From Janthinobacterium agaricidamnosum (GTDB lineage: Bacteria > Pseudomonadota > Gammaproteobacteria > Burkholderiales > Burkholderiaceae_D), in assembly GCF_003667705.1 (NCBI RefSeq), contig NZ_CP033019.1, positions 5,952,001 through 6,016,000 on the forward strand: 64,000 nucleotides of DNA, given 5' to 3'. Under the pieces are notes generated by a model that saw nothing but the letters and a program-made list of their open reading frames with translations, had not been told where the DNA came from and ran no database searches. Positions within the stretch are counted from its first letter, which is position 1, and each line of letters starts with the position of its first letter. The translations under genes and the position numbers were made by a program. Below are positions 35,584-44,717 of this stretch, one piece after another.

Positions 35584-36468
35584 ATGGAAATTTTCGGCGT
35601 TCCATTACAAGCGATGATGAGCCAGCTGCTGCTGGGTCTCGTCAACGGCTCGTTCTATGCCATGTTGTCCCTCGGTCTGGCCGTCATCTTCGGCTTGCTC
35701 AACGTTATTAATTTCTCGCACGGCGCCATGTACATGATGGGCGCCTTCCTGGCCTGGATGGGCCTCAGCTATTTCGACATCAATTACTGGGCCATGCTGG
35801 TCATCGCCCCGATCCTCGTCGGCCTGGTCGGCATCCTGATCGAAAAAACCATGCTGCGCTGGCTGTACAAACTCGACCACCTGTATGGCTTGCTGCTGAC
35901 GTTCGGCATCACCCTGATCATGGAGGGCGTGTTTCGCTCGTTCTATGGCGTCTCGGGTCAGCCGTATGCCGTGCCCGAGGCGCTGGCCGGCGCGACGGAC
36001 CTCGGCTTCATGATCTTGCCGAACTACCGCGCCTGGGTGGTGATCGCCTCGCTCTCCGTCTGCCTGGCCACCTGGTTCGTCATCGAGAAAACCAAGCTCG
36101 GCGCCTACCTGCGGGCCGGCACGGAAAACCCGAAACTGGTGGAGGCGTTCGGCATCAACGTGCCGCTGATGGTGACCTTGACCTTCGGCTTCGGCGTGGC
36201 GCTGGCCGGTTTCGCCGGCGTGCTGGCGGCGCCGATCATCCAGGTTTCGCCGCTGATGGGCTCGAACCTGATCATCGTCGTGTTTGCCGTGGTGGTGATC
36301 GGCGGCATGGGTTCCATCATGGGTTCCATCCTGACGGGCCTGGGCCTGGGCGTGATCGAGGGCCTGACCCGCGTGTTCTACCCGGAAGGCTCGGCCACCG
36401 TGGTGTTCGTGGTGATGGTTATCGTGCTGCTGCTGCGTCCCGCCGGCCTGTTCGGCAAAGAAAAGTAA
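35584..36468 (+). CDS. livH: Branched-chain amino acid ABC permease LivH
   Basis: A 294-residue inner-membrane permease with about eight membrane segments, beginning LLLGLVNGSFYAMLSLGLAVIFGLLNVINFSHGAMYMMGAF. It ends LLRPAGLFGKEK, the usual LivH end. It is 161 bp downstream of the binding-protein gene and 31 bp upstream of livM. Confidence 0.92.
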   Translation: MEIFGVPLQAMMSQLLLGLVNGSFYAMLSLGLAVIFGLLNVINFSHGAMYMMGAFLAWMGLSYFDINYWAMLVIAPILVGLVGILIEKTMLRWLYKLDHLYGLLLTFGITLIMEGVFRSFYGVSGQPYAVPEALAGATDLGFMILPNYRAWVVIASLSVCLATWFVIEKTKLGAYLRAGTENPKLVEAFGINVPLMVTLTFGFGVALAGFAGVLAAPIIQVSPLMGSNLIIVVFAVVVIGGMGSIMGSILTGLGLGVIEGLTRVFYPEGSATVVFVVMVIVLLLRPAGLFGKEK

Positions 36469-36499
36469 TCCTCATCAGTCATGTATTGGAGCTACCACG

Positions 36500-37480
36500 A
36501 TGAATAAGAATGTAGGCTACGCCATTGCCCTGCTGCTGGCGTTGGCGGCCCCGTTTTACGGCTACCCCGTCTTCCTGATGAAGTTGCTGTGCTTTGCCCT
36601 GTTTGCCTGCGCGTTCAACTTGTTGATCGGCTACACGGGTTTGCTGTCGTTCGGCCACGCGGCCTTCTTCGGCGGCGCCGGCTATGTCACCGGTTATGCG
36701 CTGCGCACCTGGGGCTGGCCGACGGAACTGGGCTTGCTGGCCGGCGTCGCCACGGGCGCCTTGCTGGGCCTGGTGATCGGCGGCCTGGCGATCCGCCGCC
36801 AGGGCATCTACTTTACGATGATCACCCTGGCGCTGGCGCAGATGGTGTACTTCCTGGCCTTGCGCCTGCCGTTCACGGGCGGCGAGGACGGCTTGCAGGG
36901 TGTTCCACGTGGAACCTTGCTGGGCACGATAGACCTGGCCAACGATACGGTGCTGTACTACGTCGTGCTGGCCATTTTTGTCGCCGGCTTCGCCCTGATC
37001 GTGCGCACCATCCATTCGCCGTTCGGACAAGTGCTCAAGGCCATCAAGGAAAACGAACCACGCGCCATCTCGCTCGGCTACGACGTCAACAAGTACAAGC
37101 TGATGGCCATCGTGCTGTCGGCGTCGCTGGCCGCGCTGGCCGGCGCCACCAAGACGCTGGTGCTGGGCTTTGAGACCTTGACCGACGTGTACTGGGGCAT
37201 GTCGGGCCTGGTCGTGCTGATGACCCTGGTGGGCGGCATGGGCACCTTGTCCGGTCCCATCCTCGGCGCCGTATTGATCATCGCGCTGGAAAACAAGCTG
37301 GGCGATGTCGGCACCTACCTGGCCACGCACACGGGCATCGAGTGGTTCGGCACCCTGGGTGAATCGGTGGGCATGGTCACGGGCGTGATCTTCGTCATCT
37401 GCGTGCTGCTGTTCCGGCGCGGCATCGTCGGCGAAGCCATCGCGCGCTTCGGCGGCAGAAGTGCCAAAGCCGCTGTCTGA
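36500..37480 (+). CDS. livM: Branched-chain amino acid ABC permease LivM
   Basis: A 326-residue permease with multiple membrane segments; signature ACAFNLLIGYTGLLSFGHAAFFG (about 34-56) and IKENEPRAISLGYDVNKYKL. It completes the LivGFJHM transporter. The coding sequence contains a parS-like 16-mer at 36901-36916. Confidence 0.92.
   Translation: MNKNVGYAIALLLALAAPFYGYPVFLMKLLCFALFACAFNLLIGYTGLLSFGHAAFFGGAGYVTGYALRTWGWPTELGLLAGVATGALLGLVIGGLAIRRQGIYFTMITLALAQMVYFLALRLPFTGGEDGLQGVPRGTLLGTIDLANDTVLYYVVLAIFVAGFALIVRTIHSPFGQVLKAIKENEPRAISLGYDVNKYKLMAIVLSASLAALAGATKTLVLGFETLTDVYWGMSGLVVLMTLVGGMGTLSGPILGAVLIIALENKLGDVGTYLATHTGIEWFGTLGESVGMVTGVIFVICVLLFRRGIVGEAIARFGGRSAKAAV
36901..36916. other. parS site inside livM
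   Basis: TGTTCCACGTGGAACC matches the conserved bacterial parS palindrome (TGTTTCACGTGAAACA / TGTTCCACGTGGAACA type) at 15 of 16 positions of the second form. It is one of four such sites within 5.8 kb of each other and near parAB. Confidence 0.85.
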
Positions 37481-37490
37481 TTTTCAAGCA

Positions 37491-37517
37491 ACGCCGGACG
37501 GATCGTCCGGCGTTTTT
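37491..37517 (+). terminator. liv operon terminator
   Basis: A 10-bp stem ACGCCGGACG / CGTCCGGCGT (loop GAT) followed by TTTT, 10 bp after the livM stop. Confidence 0.85.
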
Positions 37518-37556
37518 CATTGTGCGTCCACTGTTACTTCAACGGAGAGAACCACC

Positions 37557-39626
37557 ATGCAAATGACGATCACGCGCGCGGGCACTGTTGGCACGAGCCT
37601 GTGCACCCTGCTGGCGTTGGCAGCCTGCGGCAGCAACCATGCGCCGGAAGAGCTGAACCAAATGCCCGGCTACCTGGGCACCATCACGCGCGCCGACTAC
37701 GACGGCAAGACGAACGATCTGCTGACGGCAGGGCTGGGCAAGACGGGGCTGGCGGGCGCCACCCCCGCGTATGCGAATGCGGAACAGCCGACGCCGCTCG
37801 AGCTGCGCCGCAATGCGATCTATGCCAATTACCGCGCCGTGCTCGACATCGCCGCCAACAGCGGCTACGGCACCCTGTACGGGCCGAACGTGGATGCGGC
37901 CGGCAACGTGGGCAGCGGCGAGGGCCTGGTGGCGGGCAGCGAATACCTCGCCTATGCCGACGATGGCACGGGCAAGAAGAATGTCACCTTGATGGTGCAG
38001 GTGCCGGCGAGCTTCGACCCGGACCGCGCCTGCATCGTCACGGGCACGTCCAGCGGCTCGCGCGGCATTTACGGCGCCATCGGCAGCTCGGGCGAATGGG
38101 GCCTGAAAAAAGGCTGCGCCGTGGCGTATGCCGACAAGGGTTCCGGCACGGGCCTGTATGTGTTCGAGGACGACAGCGTCAACCTGCAGAACGGCGTGCG
38201 CGCGGGCAGGGTCGCCGCCGGCAAGAACGCGCTCTTCGCGCCCGACTTGAGCGACGCGGACCGGCTGGCCTGGTCTGGCGCCTATCCGAACCGCATCGCC
38301 TTCAAGCATGCGCACTCGCAGCAAAACCCGGAGAAGGACTGGGGCAAGGTCACCTTGCAGGCGGTCGAGATGGCGTTTTACGTCTTGAATGAACGCTACG
38401 GCGTGCTGGCCCGCGACGGCAGTTCGCGCATCGTGCGCTTGACGCCGAAGAACACCATCACGATCGCCTCAAGCATTTCCAACGGCGCTGGCTCGGCCTT
38501 GCTGGCGGCGGAACAGGATACGAAAGGCTTGATCAGCGGCGTGGCGGCCAGCGAACCGCAAATCCAGCCGGCGGCATCTAACGCCTACAGCGTGCGCCAG
38601 GGCGGGGCGGTGGTGGCCAATCCGGGCCGCGCGCTGTTCGACTACGCCACCTATGCGGCCCTGTATCAGCCTTGCATCGCTTCCGTGGCCGGCAATGCGG
38701 GACGCTGCACGGCGCTGGTTGCCAAGGGCTTATTGAACGGCGCCGACCTGGCGGCGCAGCAGGCGGACGCGAAGCAGCGCTTGCGCGCGTATGGCTGGTT
38801 GGTCGATTCCGATCCGCTGCAGGCTTCGCACGCGGGTACGAACATCCTCGTGGCCGTCACGTATGCGTATGCCTACGGGAAATTTTCCGTGACCGATAAA
38901 GTCTGCGGTTTCACGTTTGCGCAGACGGATGGCAGCGGCAATCCGATCGCGTTCACGTCGGCGCAAAAGGCGGCCAGCTTTGCCGCGCAAAACGGCATCC
39001 TCGGCAATGTCGTGTACGAGAACAGCGTGGGCGGCGCCAAAGTCTACACGGCCGGCGTGTCGCCATCGACCAGCCTGGCGGACCAGTCGCTCGACGGCTT
39101 CCTGTGCCTGCGCAGCCTGGCGACGGGGCGCGACGCCGTCAGCGGCGCCAACTTGCAGGGCACCCTGGGCGGGCAGAGCGTGCGCGTGCGGGCTGGCATG
39201 GCCGAAGTCGCGGCCAGCGGAAAGTTGCAGGGCAAGCCGGCCATCATCGTGCACGGCCGCAGCGACACCTTGATTCCCGTCAATCATGCTTCGCGCGCCT
39301 ATCTTGGCCTGAACGCCGCCGTGGAAGGGGCCGCCAGCCGGCTACGCTATATCGAGGTGACCAATGCCAACCATTTCGATTCCTTCAGCAGCGCCTTGCC
39401 GACCCTGATCGTACCGCTGCACGTGTACCTGAACCGGGCGCTCGACGCCATGTATGCGCACTTGAACGCCAAGCAAGCCTTGCCGCCATCGCAGGTGGTG
39501 CGCACGGTGACGCGCGCCGATGCGTCGACACTGATCACGAATGTCAACGTGCCGGCGATCGCCACGGCGCCGGCGCCCGCCAATGCCGTCAGCGTGACGG
39601 GCACGCAGGTGGATATTCCGAACTAG
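37557..39626 (+). CDS. D-(-)-3-hydroxybutyrate oligomer hydrolase
   Basis: A 689-residue secreted lipoprotein-like hydrolase of the 3HB-oligomer hydrolase family that cleaves soluble oligomers from poly-hydroxybutyrate degradation. A lipobox (LLALAACGSN, Cys24) ends the signal; the mature part carries GTSSGSRGIYG and SSISNGAGSALL, whose Ser308 is the likely nucleophile, and IIVHGRSDTLIPVNHASRAY and TNANHFDSF supply acid and His. The ATG at 37557 follows ACGGAGAG. PHB storage is common in this family of bacteria. Confidence 0.88.
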   Translation: MQMTITRAGTVGTSLCTLLALAACGSNHAPEELNQMPGYLGTITRADYDGKTNDLLTAGLGKTGLAGATPAYANAEQPTPLELRRNAIYANYRAVLDIAANSGYGTLYGPNVDAAGNVGSGEGLVAGSEYLAYADDGTGKKNVTLMVQVPASFDPDRACIVTGTSSGSRGIYGAIGSSGEWGLKKGCAVAYADKGSGTGLYVFEDDSVNLQNGVRAGRVAAGKNALFAPDLSDADRLAWSGAYPNRIAFKHAHSQQNPEKDWGKVTLQAVEMAFYVLNERYGVLARDGSSRIVRLTPKNTITIASSISNGAGSALLAAEQDTKGLISGVAASEPQIQPAASNAYSVRQGGAVVANPGRALFDYATYAALYQPCIASVAGNAGRCTALVAKGLLNGADLAAQQADAKQRLRAYGWLVDSDPLQASHAGTNILVAVTYAYAYGKFSVTDKVCGFTFAQTDGSGNPIAFTSAQKAASFAAQNGILGNVVYENSVGGAKVYTAGVSPSTSLADQSLDGFLCLRSLATGRDAVSGANLQGTLGGQSVRVRAGMAEVAASGKLQGKPAIIVHGRSDTLIPVNHASRAYLGLNAAVEGAASRLRYIEVTNANHFDSFSSALPTLIVPLHVYLNRALDAMYAHLNAKQALPPSQVVRTVTRADASTLITNVNVPAIATAPAPANAVSVTGTQVDIPN

Positions 39627-39648
39627 GCTGTATCGCTTGTGAAACCTG

Positions 39649-39674
39649 CGGCCACGTTTCACGTGGCCGTTTTT
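39649..39674 (+). terminator. Terminator of the 3HB oligomer hydrolase gene
   Basis: An 8-bp stem CGGCCACG / CGTGGCCG with loop TTTCA followed by TTTTTATT. It overlaps the stop of the convergent EAL gene by a few bases. Confidence 0.75.
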
Positions 39675-40512
39675 ATTCCCAGGCCGACTCGGCGATCTGG
39701 CCCAGTCCCTGGAAGACGGGCTTGGAAAACCAGTAGCCCTGCATCAGTGAAATGCCGCAGCTGGCCAGGAAGTCGCGCTCGGCGCGTGTCTCGATGCCTT
39801 CGGCCAGCACGCGGATACCAAGCTCATGGCACAGGCTGGCGATGGCGCGCACGATCGCCTGGCGCGGCGCCTGCGTATCGATGCCGCGCACCAGGTCCAT
39901 GTCGATCTTGATGATGTCGGGCTGGTATTCGGCCAGCAGGTTCAAGCCCGCATAGCCGGCACCGAAATCATCGATGGCCGTCTGGAAACCGAAGCGCCGG
40001 TAGGCGCGGAAAATCTCGACCAGGTGGGGACGGTCTTGCACCCGTTCGCCTTCCGTCACTTCAAAGATGATTTTATCGGTGGGGAAGCTGTGCAGCCTGG
40101 CCGCTTCCAGGGTGCTGCGGATGCACACTTCCGGGCGGTAGACGGCGTTGGGCAAAAAATTGATCGACAGGAAGCCCTGCATGCCGAGGCGCGCTGCGCC
40201 GGCCACGGCCTTGACGCGGCACGCCTGATCGAAGCGGTAGCGGTTGGCGTCGTTGACTTGCGCCAGCACGCTGGCCGCGCTTTCGCCGTTCGGGCCGCGC
40301 ACCAGCGCCTCGTGCGCATAAATGCTGCGCGTGGCCAGGTCGACGATGGGCTGATAGGCATACTCGAAGGCAAACGGCAGCGGCGCGCTGTCATGGCAGC
40401 CGGCACAGGCACCGTACGGAAAGTGGGTGCTGTCGGGATGAATGGGGATGTCGGGAGGCGTCATGGCGTCAGTGTAGCTGGGCGGGTTGGCAGATTCCGT
40501 CTGCTGGTTCAC
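39673..40512 (-). CDS. EAL-domain cyclic-di-GMP phosphodiesterase
   Basis: A 279-residue stand-alone EAL protein. Catalytic features are present: EALVRG, INFLP (metal Asn), FEVTE, the DDFGAGYAGL metal loop, KIDMDLVRG and AEGIE, so phosphodiesterase activity is likely. The N-terminal 40 residues hold a CAGC pair before the EAL domain and no known sensor. Start at GTG 40512, which overlaps the upstream alcohol dehydrogenase stop (GTGA); an internal ATG at 40464 is an alternative. Confidence 0.88.
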   Translation of the reverse strand: MNQQTESANPPSYTDAMTPPDIPIHPDSTHFPYGACAGCHDSAPLPFAFEYAYQPIVDLATRSIYAHEALVRGPNGESAASVLAQVNDANRYRFDQACRVKAVAGAARLGMQGFLSINFLPNAVYRPEVCIRSTLEAARLHSFPTDKIIFEVTEGERVQDRPHLVEIFRAYRRFGFQTAIDDFGAGYAGLNLLAEYQPDIIKIDMDLVRGIDTQAPRQAIVRAIASLCHELGIRVLAEGIETRAERDFLASCGISLMQGYWFSKPVFQGLGQIAESAWE

Positions 40513-41666
40513 AGTGCGGCCGCATAGATGGCGCGCGCATCGGCGCGCATGAGGGGACGGGGATTGTTGCCCAGCAAGCGCGTTTGCAGCATGGCTTCAT
40601 CGGCCAGGCGGTCCAGGTCGCCGGACGTGATGCCCACTTCGCGCAAGGTGCGCGCGATACCGGTAGCTACGGCAATGTCCTGCATGGCGTCGATCAGGGC
40701 CTCGGCCCGCGCTTCCTCGCTGCCCGTGATGCCGGGTTGCAATACGGTCGCCAGTTGCGCATACAGGGGCGCCGCATGGGATAGATTAAAACGCAGCACG
40801 TGCGGCAACACCAGCGCGTTCGACAGGCCATGCGGCACGTGGAACAGGCCGCCGATGGGATAGGCGAGCGCATGTACGGCAGCCACGGGTGCGTTGGCAA
40901 ACGCCTGGCCGGCCAGCATGGCGCCCAGCAGCATGGCTTGCCGCGCCGGCAAGTTGCTGCCATCGCGGCAGGCTGCGAGCAAGTTGCTGGAGAGCAGCGA
41001 CAGCGCCTGGGTGGCCAGCATGTCGGACAAGGAATTTTTCAGCAGGCGGCTGGTGTACGCTTCGATCGCATGCACCATGGCATCGATGCCGGTGGCGGCC
41101 GTCACTGCGGGCGGCAAACCCAGGGTCAGGCTGGCGTCGAGGATGGCCAGGTCCGCATACAGTTGCGGCGCGACCACGCCCATCTTGCTGGTGGCGCCCG
41201 TGGTGACGATGGCGATGTGGGTGACTTCCGAGCCCGTGCCGGCCGTCGTCGGCAATTGCACCAGCGGCAGGCGCTGACCGTGCACATTGCCGATGCCGTA
41301 CAGCTGGGCCAGTTCCTGGTGACCGGGCGCCAGCACGGCGATCAGCTTGGCCACGTCCAGTGAGCTGCCGCCTCCAAGGCCGATAATCAGTTCCACGTGA
41401 AACATCTGGGCCTGGGCCACGCCAGCCAGCACGACGGCTTCGGGCGGATCGGCTTGTACATCGGAAAAGACATGCGCCTCGATGCCCGCCGCTTGCAAGC
41501 TGCGCAACGGTGCATCGGCCAGACCCGTGCGCAAAAAGCCCGCGTCGGTGACGAGCAGGGCGCGGCGCACGGCGGGGAAGTGGTGGGCGATATGGGCGCC
41601 CAGTTGGGCAGCGGCGCCCGGTTCAACGATCAGATGCGGCACGGTACGGAACTGGAAGGCGGACAT
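40509..41666 (-). CDS. Iron-containing alcohol dehydrogenase
   Basis: A 385-residue group III (Fe-type) alcohol dehydrogenase. NAD-binding GLGGGSSLDVAKLIA (about 93-107); metal ligands in GIDAMVHAIEAYTS and HVPHGLSNA. SD AGGAG lies 8 bp before the ATG at 41666. It is coupled to the EAL gene downstream, though no functional link is evident. The coding sequence contains a parS-like site at 41389-41404. Confidence 0.9.
   Translation of the reverse strand: MSAFQFRTVPHLIVEPGAAAQLGAHIAHHFPAVRRALLVTDAGFLRTGLADAPLRSLQAAGIEAHVFSDVQADPPEAVVLAGVAQAQMFHVELIIGLGGGSSLDVAKLIAVLAPGHQELAQLYGIGNVHGQRLPLVQLPTTAGTGSEVTHIAIVTTGATSKMGVVAPQLYADLAILDASLTLGLPPAVTAATGIDAMVHAIEAYTSRLLKNSLSDMLATQALSLLSSNLLAACRDGSNLPARQAMLLGAMLAGQAFANAPVAAVHALAYPIGGLFHVPHGLSNALVLPHVLRFNLSHAAPLYAQLATVLQPGITGSEEARAEALIDAMQDIAVATGIARTLREVGITSGDLDRLADEAMLQTRLLGNNPRPLMRADARAIYAAAL
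41389..41404. other. parS site inside the alcohol dehydrogenase gene
   Basis: AGTTCCACGTGAAACA: 15 of 16 positions match TGTTCCACGTGAAACA, the exact form seen intact at 42619. Confidence 0.8.
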
Positions 41667-41724
41667 GCGTGCTCCTGACAGTAAGGACAGAAGTCCAGCA
41701 TACTCCGCTTTCCTGCCACGTGCC

Positions 41725-41740
41725 TGTTTCACGTGGAACC
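41725..41740. other. parS site between alcohol dehydrogenase and nuoA-like genes
   Basis: TGTTTCACGTGGAACC, one base from a mixed parS 16-mer, in an 85 bp intergenic gap. Confidence 0.88.
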
Positions 41741-41751
41741 AAATGCGGCGC

Positions 41752-42111
41752 TTACTCCCACTCGAGCGCGCCGCGTTTCCATTCATAGGCCAGGCCAATG
41801 GCCAGCACGCCCAGAAAGCCCATGACGGCTCAGAAGCCGACCAGGCCCAATGCGTTGACGTTGGCCGCCCACGGCATCAGGAAGATCACCTCGATATCGA
41901 ACAGGATGAACAGGATGGCGACCAGGTAGAAGCGGATGTCGAACTTCATGCGCGCATCGCCGAACGCCTCGAAGCCGCATTCGTACGGTGACAGTTTTCG
42001 CGCATCGGGCTTGTGCGGCCCCAGTACGCGTCCCAGCAGCATGGGCACGATGCCGACCAGGATGCCGATCAGAATGAACAGCAGGACGGGAAAATAGTGT
42101 TCGAGGAGCAT
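41752..42111 (-). pseudogene. nuoA: Orphan nuoA interrupted by an in-frame TGA
   Basis: From the ATG at 42111 (AGAGGA 6 bp upstream) the frame encodes a typical NADH-quinone oxidoreductase subunit A ([49 protein letters not shown]) to residue 93. A TGA at 41830-41832 interrupts it. The same frame then continues AVMGFLGVLAIGLAYEWKRG and ALEWE to a TAA at 41752-41754, giving 119 codons, the normal NuoA length. The TGA sits where homologues carry Trp, so one TGG-to-TGA change explains it. No other nuo gene is nearby, so this is a stray copy. Nonsense mutation, sequencing error and read-through remain open. Truncation would remove the third membrane helix. Confidence 0.82.
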
Positions 42112-42122
42112 GGGGATTCCTC

Positions 42123-42443
42123 TCAGTGGCTCGATGACAGTTTCATCAGTACGATGCCGCACACGATGAGGACGGCGGCGAACACGCGCATGGTATTGAC
42201 TTGCTCGCCCAGAAAGACGATGCCAACGATAAAGGCGCCGACGGCACCGATGCCCGTCCAGATGGTGTAAGCCGTGCCCAGGGGCAGGGTGCGCATGGCC
42301 AGCGACAGCAAGCCGAAGCTGGCGATCATCATGACCACAGTAATCACGGAGGGAGTGAGTCTGGTGAAACCCTCGGAGAGTTTCATCGAGTATGCCCACA
42401 CGACTTCAAACATGCCGGCAATTATTAACAGTATCCAGGCCAT
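42123..42443 (-). CDS. gdx: SMR-family guanidinium exporter (SugE/Gdx)
   Basis: A 106-residue four-TM small multidrug resistance protein. It has the Gdx signature rather than that of Emr[21 protein letters not shown] with central Glu13, and [19 protein letters not shown]. It is close to E. coli SugE (Gdx), a proton-coupled guanidinium exporter. The upstream guanidine-II riboswitch independently supports this specificity. The stop lies 11 bp before the nuoA remnant start. Confidence 0.93.
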   Translation of the reverse strand: MAWILLIIAGMFEVVWAYSMKLSEGFTRLTPSVITVVMMIASFGLLSLAMRTLPLGTAYTIWTGIGAVGAFIVGIVFLGEQVNTMRVFAAVLIVCGIVLMKLSSSH

Positions 42444-42459
42444 GGCGGCTCCTATACAG

Positions 42460-42507
42460 AGCGGGCCGTCCCGGTGTGTTCCCATGATGGGGGAGGCCGT
42501 CCTCCTG
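42460..42507 (-). promoter_or_regulatory. Guanidine-II riboswitch (mini-ykkC)
   Basis: On the minus strand, two small hairpins each carry an ACGG loop: GGAGG-ACGG-CCTCC (plus-strand 42492-42505) and CGGG-ACGG-CCCG (42462-42473). A short linker joins them, and the second is followed by TAGGAG and the gdx ATG. Two ACGR-loop stem-loops just before the ribosome-binding site are the full definition of guanidine-II riboswitches, which turn on guanidine exporters by exposing the ribosome-binding site. The downstream gene is a SugE/Gdx exporter. Confidence 0.93.
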
Positions 42508-42618
42508 GATGATCGTCGCGCTGGCCACTGGCGTGAGCACGGGGCGAACGATGCGGCAATTGTAGCAAACATTGCCGGACCCCGCAGCGCGGCGCGGGCC
42601 TGTCCTGGCGCCTGGGCG

Positions 42619-42634
42619 TGTTCCACGTGAAACA
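42619..42634. other. parS site upstream of mnmG
   Basis: TGTTCCACGTGAAACA, an excellent parS 16-mer, in the 324 bp divergent region between gdx and mnmG. Confidence 0.9.
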
Positions 42635-42689
42635 AAAATCGCTGTCGACTTGCCCTCGCTGAGTAAAAATTAAGCAAAAATTGGCCCGT

Positions 42690-42721
42690 GGAAGGTTGCG
42701 TTCGCAAAAAGACTCTATAAT
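42690..42721 (+). promoter_or_regulatory. mnmG (gidA) promoter
   Basis: A consensus TATAAT at 42716-42721 lies 47 bp before the mnmG ATG; the -35 is weak (AGGTTG at the 17-bp position, 42693-42698, or TTGCGT at 42696-42701). This 324 bp gap otherwise holds the riboswitch and a parS site. Confidence 0.55.
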
Positions 42722-42767
42722 CGGAGCTCTCTTCCCGCATTTTTACTTGCACTGTTACCTATTTATC

Positions 42768-44717
42768 ATGTTATTTCCTACAGAATTCGACGTCATCGTT
42801 GTCGGTGGTGGTCACGCCGGTACCGAGGCGGCCCTCGCTTCCGCCCGCATGGGGCAGAAGACGCTATTGCTCACGCATAATATTGAGACACTGGGCCAGA
42901 TGTCGTGCAACCCCTCCATCGGTGGCATCGGCAAGGGCCACCTGGTCAAGGAGGTCGATGCCATGGGCGGCGCGATGGCGATTGCCACCGACGAGTCCGG
43001 CATCCAGTTCCGCATCCTGAATTCCTCGAAAGGCCCGGCAGTCCGCGCCACGCGCGCCCAGGCCGACCGTATTTTGTACAAGGCCGCCATCCGCACGCGC
43101 CTGGAAAACCAGAGCAACCTGTGGCTGTTCCAGCAAGCGGTCGATGACTTGATCGTCGAAGGCGACCGGGTCGTCGGCGCCGTGACGCAGATCGGCCTGA
43201 AGTTCCTCGCGCGCGCCGTCGTGCTGACGGCCGGCACTTTCCTCGACGGCAAGATCCACGTGGGCTTGAATAACTATTCGGCCGGCCGCGCCGGCGACCC
43301 GCCCGCCATCTCGCTGTCGGCCCGCCTGAAAGAGCTGAAACTGCCGCAAGGGCGCCTGAAAACGGGCACGCCGCCGCGCATCGATGGCCGCACGATTGAC
43401 TTTTCCGTGATGCAAGAACAGGCGGGCGACCTCGATCCCGTGCCCGTGTTTTCCGTCATGGGCAACACGGCCATGCATCCGCGCCAGGTGCCGTGCTGGG
43501 TCACGCACACGAATAGCCAGACGCATGACATCATCCGCGCCGGCCTGGACCGCAGCCCCATGTACACGGGCGTCATCGAAGGCGTGGGCCCGCGTTACTG
43601 CCCCTCGATCGAAGACAAGATCCACCGTTTCTCGGGCAAGGAATCGCACCAGATCTTCCTCGAGCCGGAAGGTTTGACGACGCACGAGTTCTATCCGAAC
43701 GGTATCTCCACCAGCCTGCCGTTCGACGTGCAGATCGCCCTGGTACAGTCGATGAAGGGCATGGAAAACGCCCATATCCTGCGCCCCGGCTATGCCATCG
43801 AATACGATTATTTCGACCCGCGCGGCTTGAAGGCGTCGCTGGAAACGAAGGCCGTCGCGGGCCTGTTCTTCGCCGGCCAGATCAACGGCACCACGGGCTA
43901 CGAGGAAGCGGCCGCGCAAGGCATGCTGGCGGGCCTGAATGCGGCCTTGCTGACGCAGGACAAGGAAGCCTGGGTACCGGGCCGCTCCGAGGCCTATCTG
44001 GGCGTGCTGGTCGACGATCTGATCACCCAGGGCGTGCAGGAACCGTACCGCATGTTCACCAGCCGCGCCGAGTACCGTTTGAGCCTGCGCGAAGACAATG
44101 CCGACATGCGCCTGACGGAAATCGGGCGCGCGCTGGGCTGCGTGGGCGACACCCAATGGCAAGCGTTCGAGACCAAGCGCGAAGCGGTGGCGCGCGAGCT
44201 CGAGCGCCTGCGTTCCACGTGGGTCAATCCGCGCATCCTGGCGGCCGCCGAATCGGAACGCATCGTCGGCCAGGCCATCGAGCGCGAGTACTCGCTGGCG
44301 GACCTGCTGTGCCGCCCGAACGTGGCCTACGACACCCTGATGAGCATGACGGGCATGGAAGGCCAGGTCCTGGCCGGCCCCGGCGTGGAAGACCCCGCCG
44401 TGCGCGAGCAGGTGGAAATCCAGCTCAAATATGCGGGCTACATCGAGCGCCAGAGCAAGGAAATCGAGCGCCATGAACACTATGAAAACCTGGCCTTGCC
44501 GGAAGGTTTCAATTACCTCGATATCGGCGCGCTGTCCGTCGAAGTGCGGCAAAAACTCGACAAGCAGCGCCCTGAAACCCTGGGCCAGGCATCGCGCATA
44601 TCGGGCGTGACGCCGGCGGCGATTTCGCTGCTGCTGGTGCATCTGAAAAAGCGCGGTTTTGGCGCAGGGCAAGCCGAAATACAGACCACCACTTTAAAGG
44701 ACGAGGTTGTTGAATGA
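42768..44717 (+). CDS. mnmG: tRNA U34 carboxymethylaminomethyl-modifying enzyme MnmG
   Basis: A 649-residue FAD enzyme (GidA) that, with MnmE, makes cmnm5U34 in tRNA anticodons. FAD-binding [34 protein letters not shown] and the C-terminal RLKRGFG-like end are complete. The ATG at 42768 gives MLFPTEFDV; no clear SD. It heads the classic gidA-gidB-parA-parB-atp block and overlaps rsmG by four bases. Confidence 0.96.
   Translation: MLFPTEFDVIVVGGGHAGTEAALASARMGQKTLLLTHNIETLGQMSCNPSIGGIGKGHLVKEVDAMGGAMAIATDESGIQFRILNSSKGPAVRATRAQADRILYKAAIRTRLENQSNLWLFQQAVDDLIVEGDRVVGAVTQIGLKFLARAVVLTAGTFLDGKIHVGLNNYSAGRAGDPPAISLSARLKELKLPQGRLKTGTPPRIDGRTIDFSVMQEQAGDLDPVPVFSVMGNTAMHPRQVPCWVTHTNSQTHDIIRAGLDRSPMYTGVIEGVGPRYCPSIEDKIHRFSGKESHQIFLEPEGLTTHEFYPNGISTSLPFDVQIALVQSMKGMENAHILRPGYAIEYDYFDPRGLKASLETKAVAGLFFAGQINGTTGYEEAAAQGMLAGLNAALLTQDKEAWVPGRSEAYLGVLVDDLITQGVQEPYRMFTSRAEYRLSLREDNADMRLTEIGRALGCVGDTQWQAFETKREAVARELERLRSTWVNPRILAAAESERIVGQAIEREYSLADLLCRPNVAYDTLMSMTGMEGQVLAGPGVEDPAVREQVEIQLKYAGYIERQSKEIERHEHYENLALPEGFNYLDIGALSVEVRQKLDKQRPETLGQASRISGVTPAAISLLLVHLKKRGFGAGQAEIQTTTLKDEVVE

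Noticed and set aside
39654..39669. GTTTCACGTG core resembling parS
   Set aside because: Only the left half and centre match; the sequence is fully explained as the loop and stem of a terminator hairpin.
44211..44226. CGTTCCACGTGGGTCA inside mnmG, parS-like
   Set aside because: About five of 16 positions differ, mostly in the right arm; coding sequence suffices to explain it.
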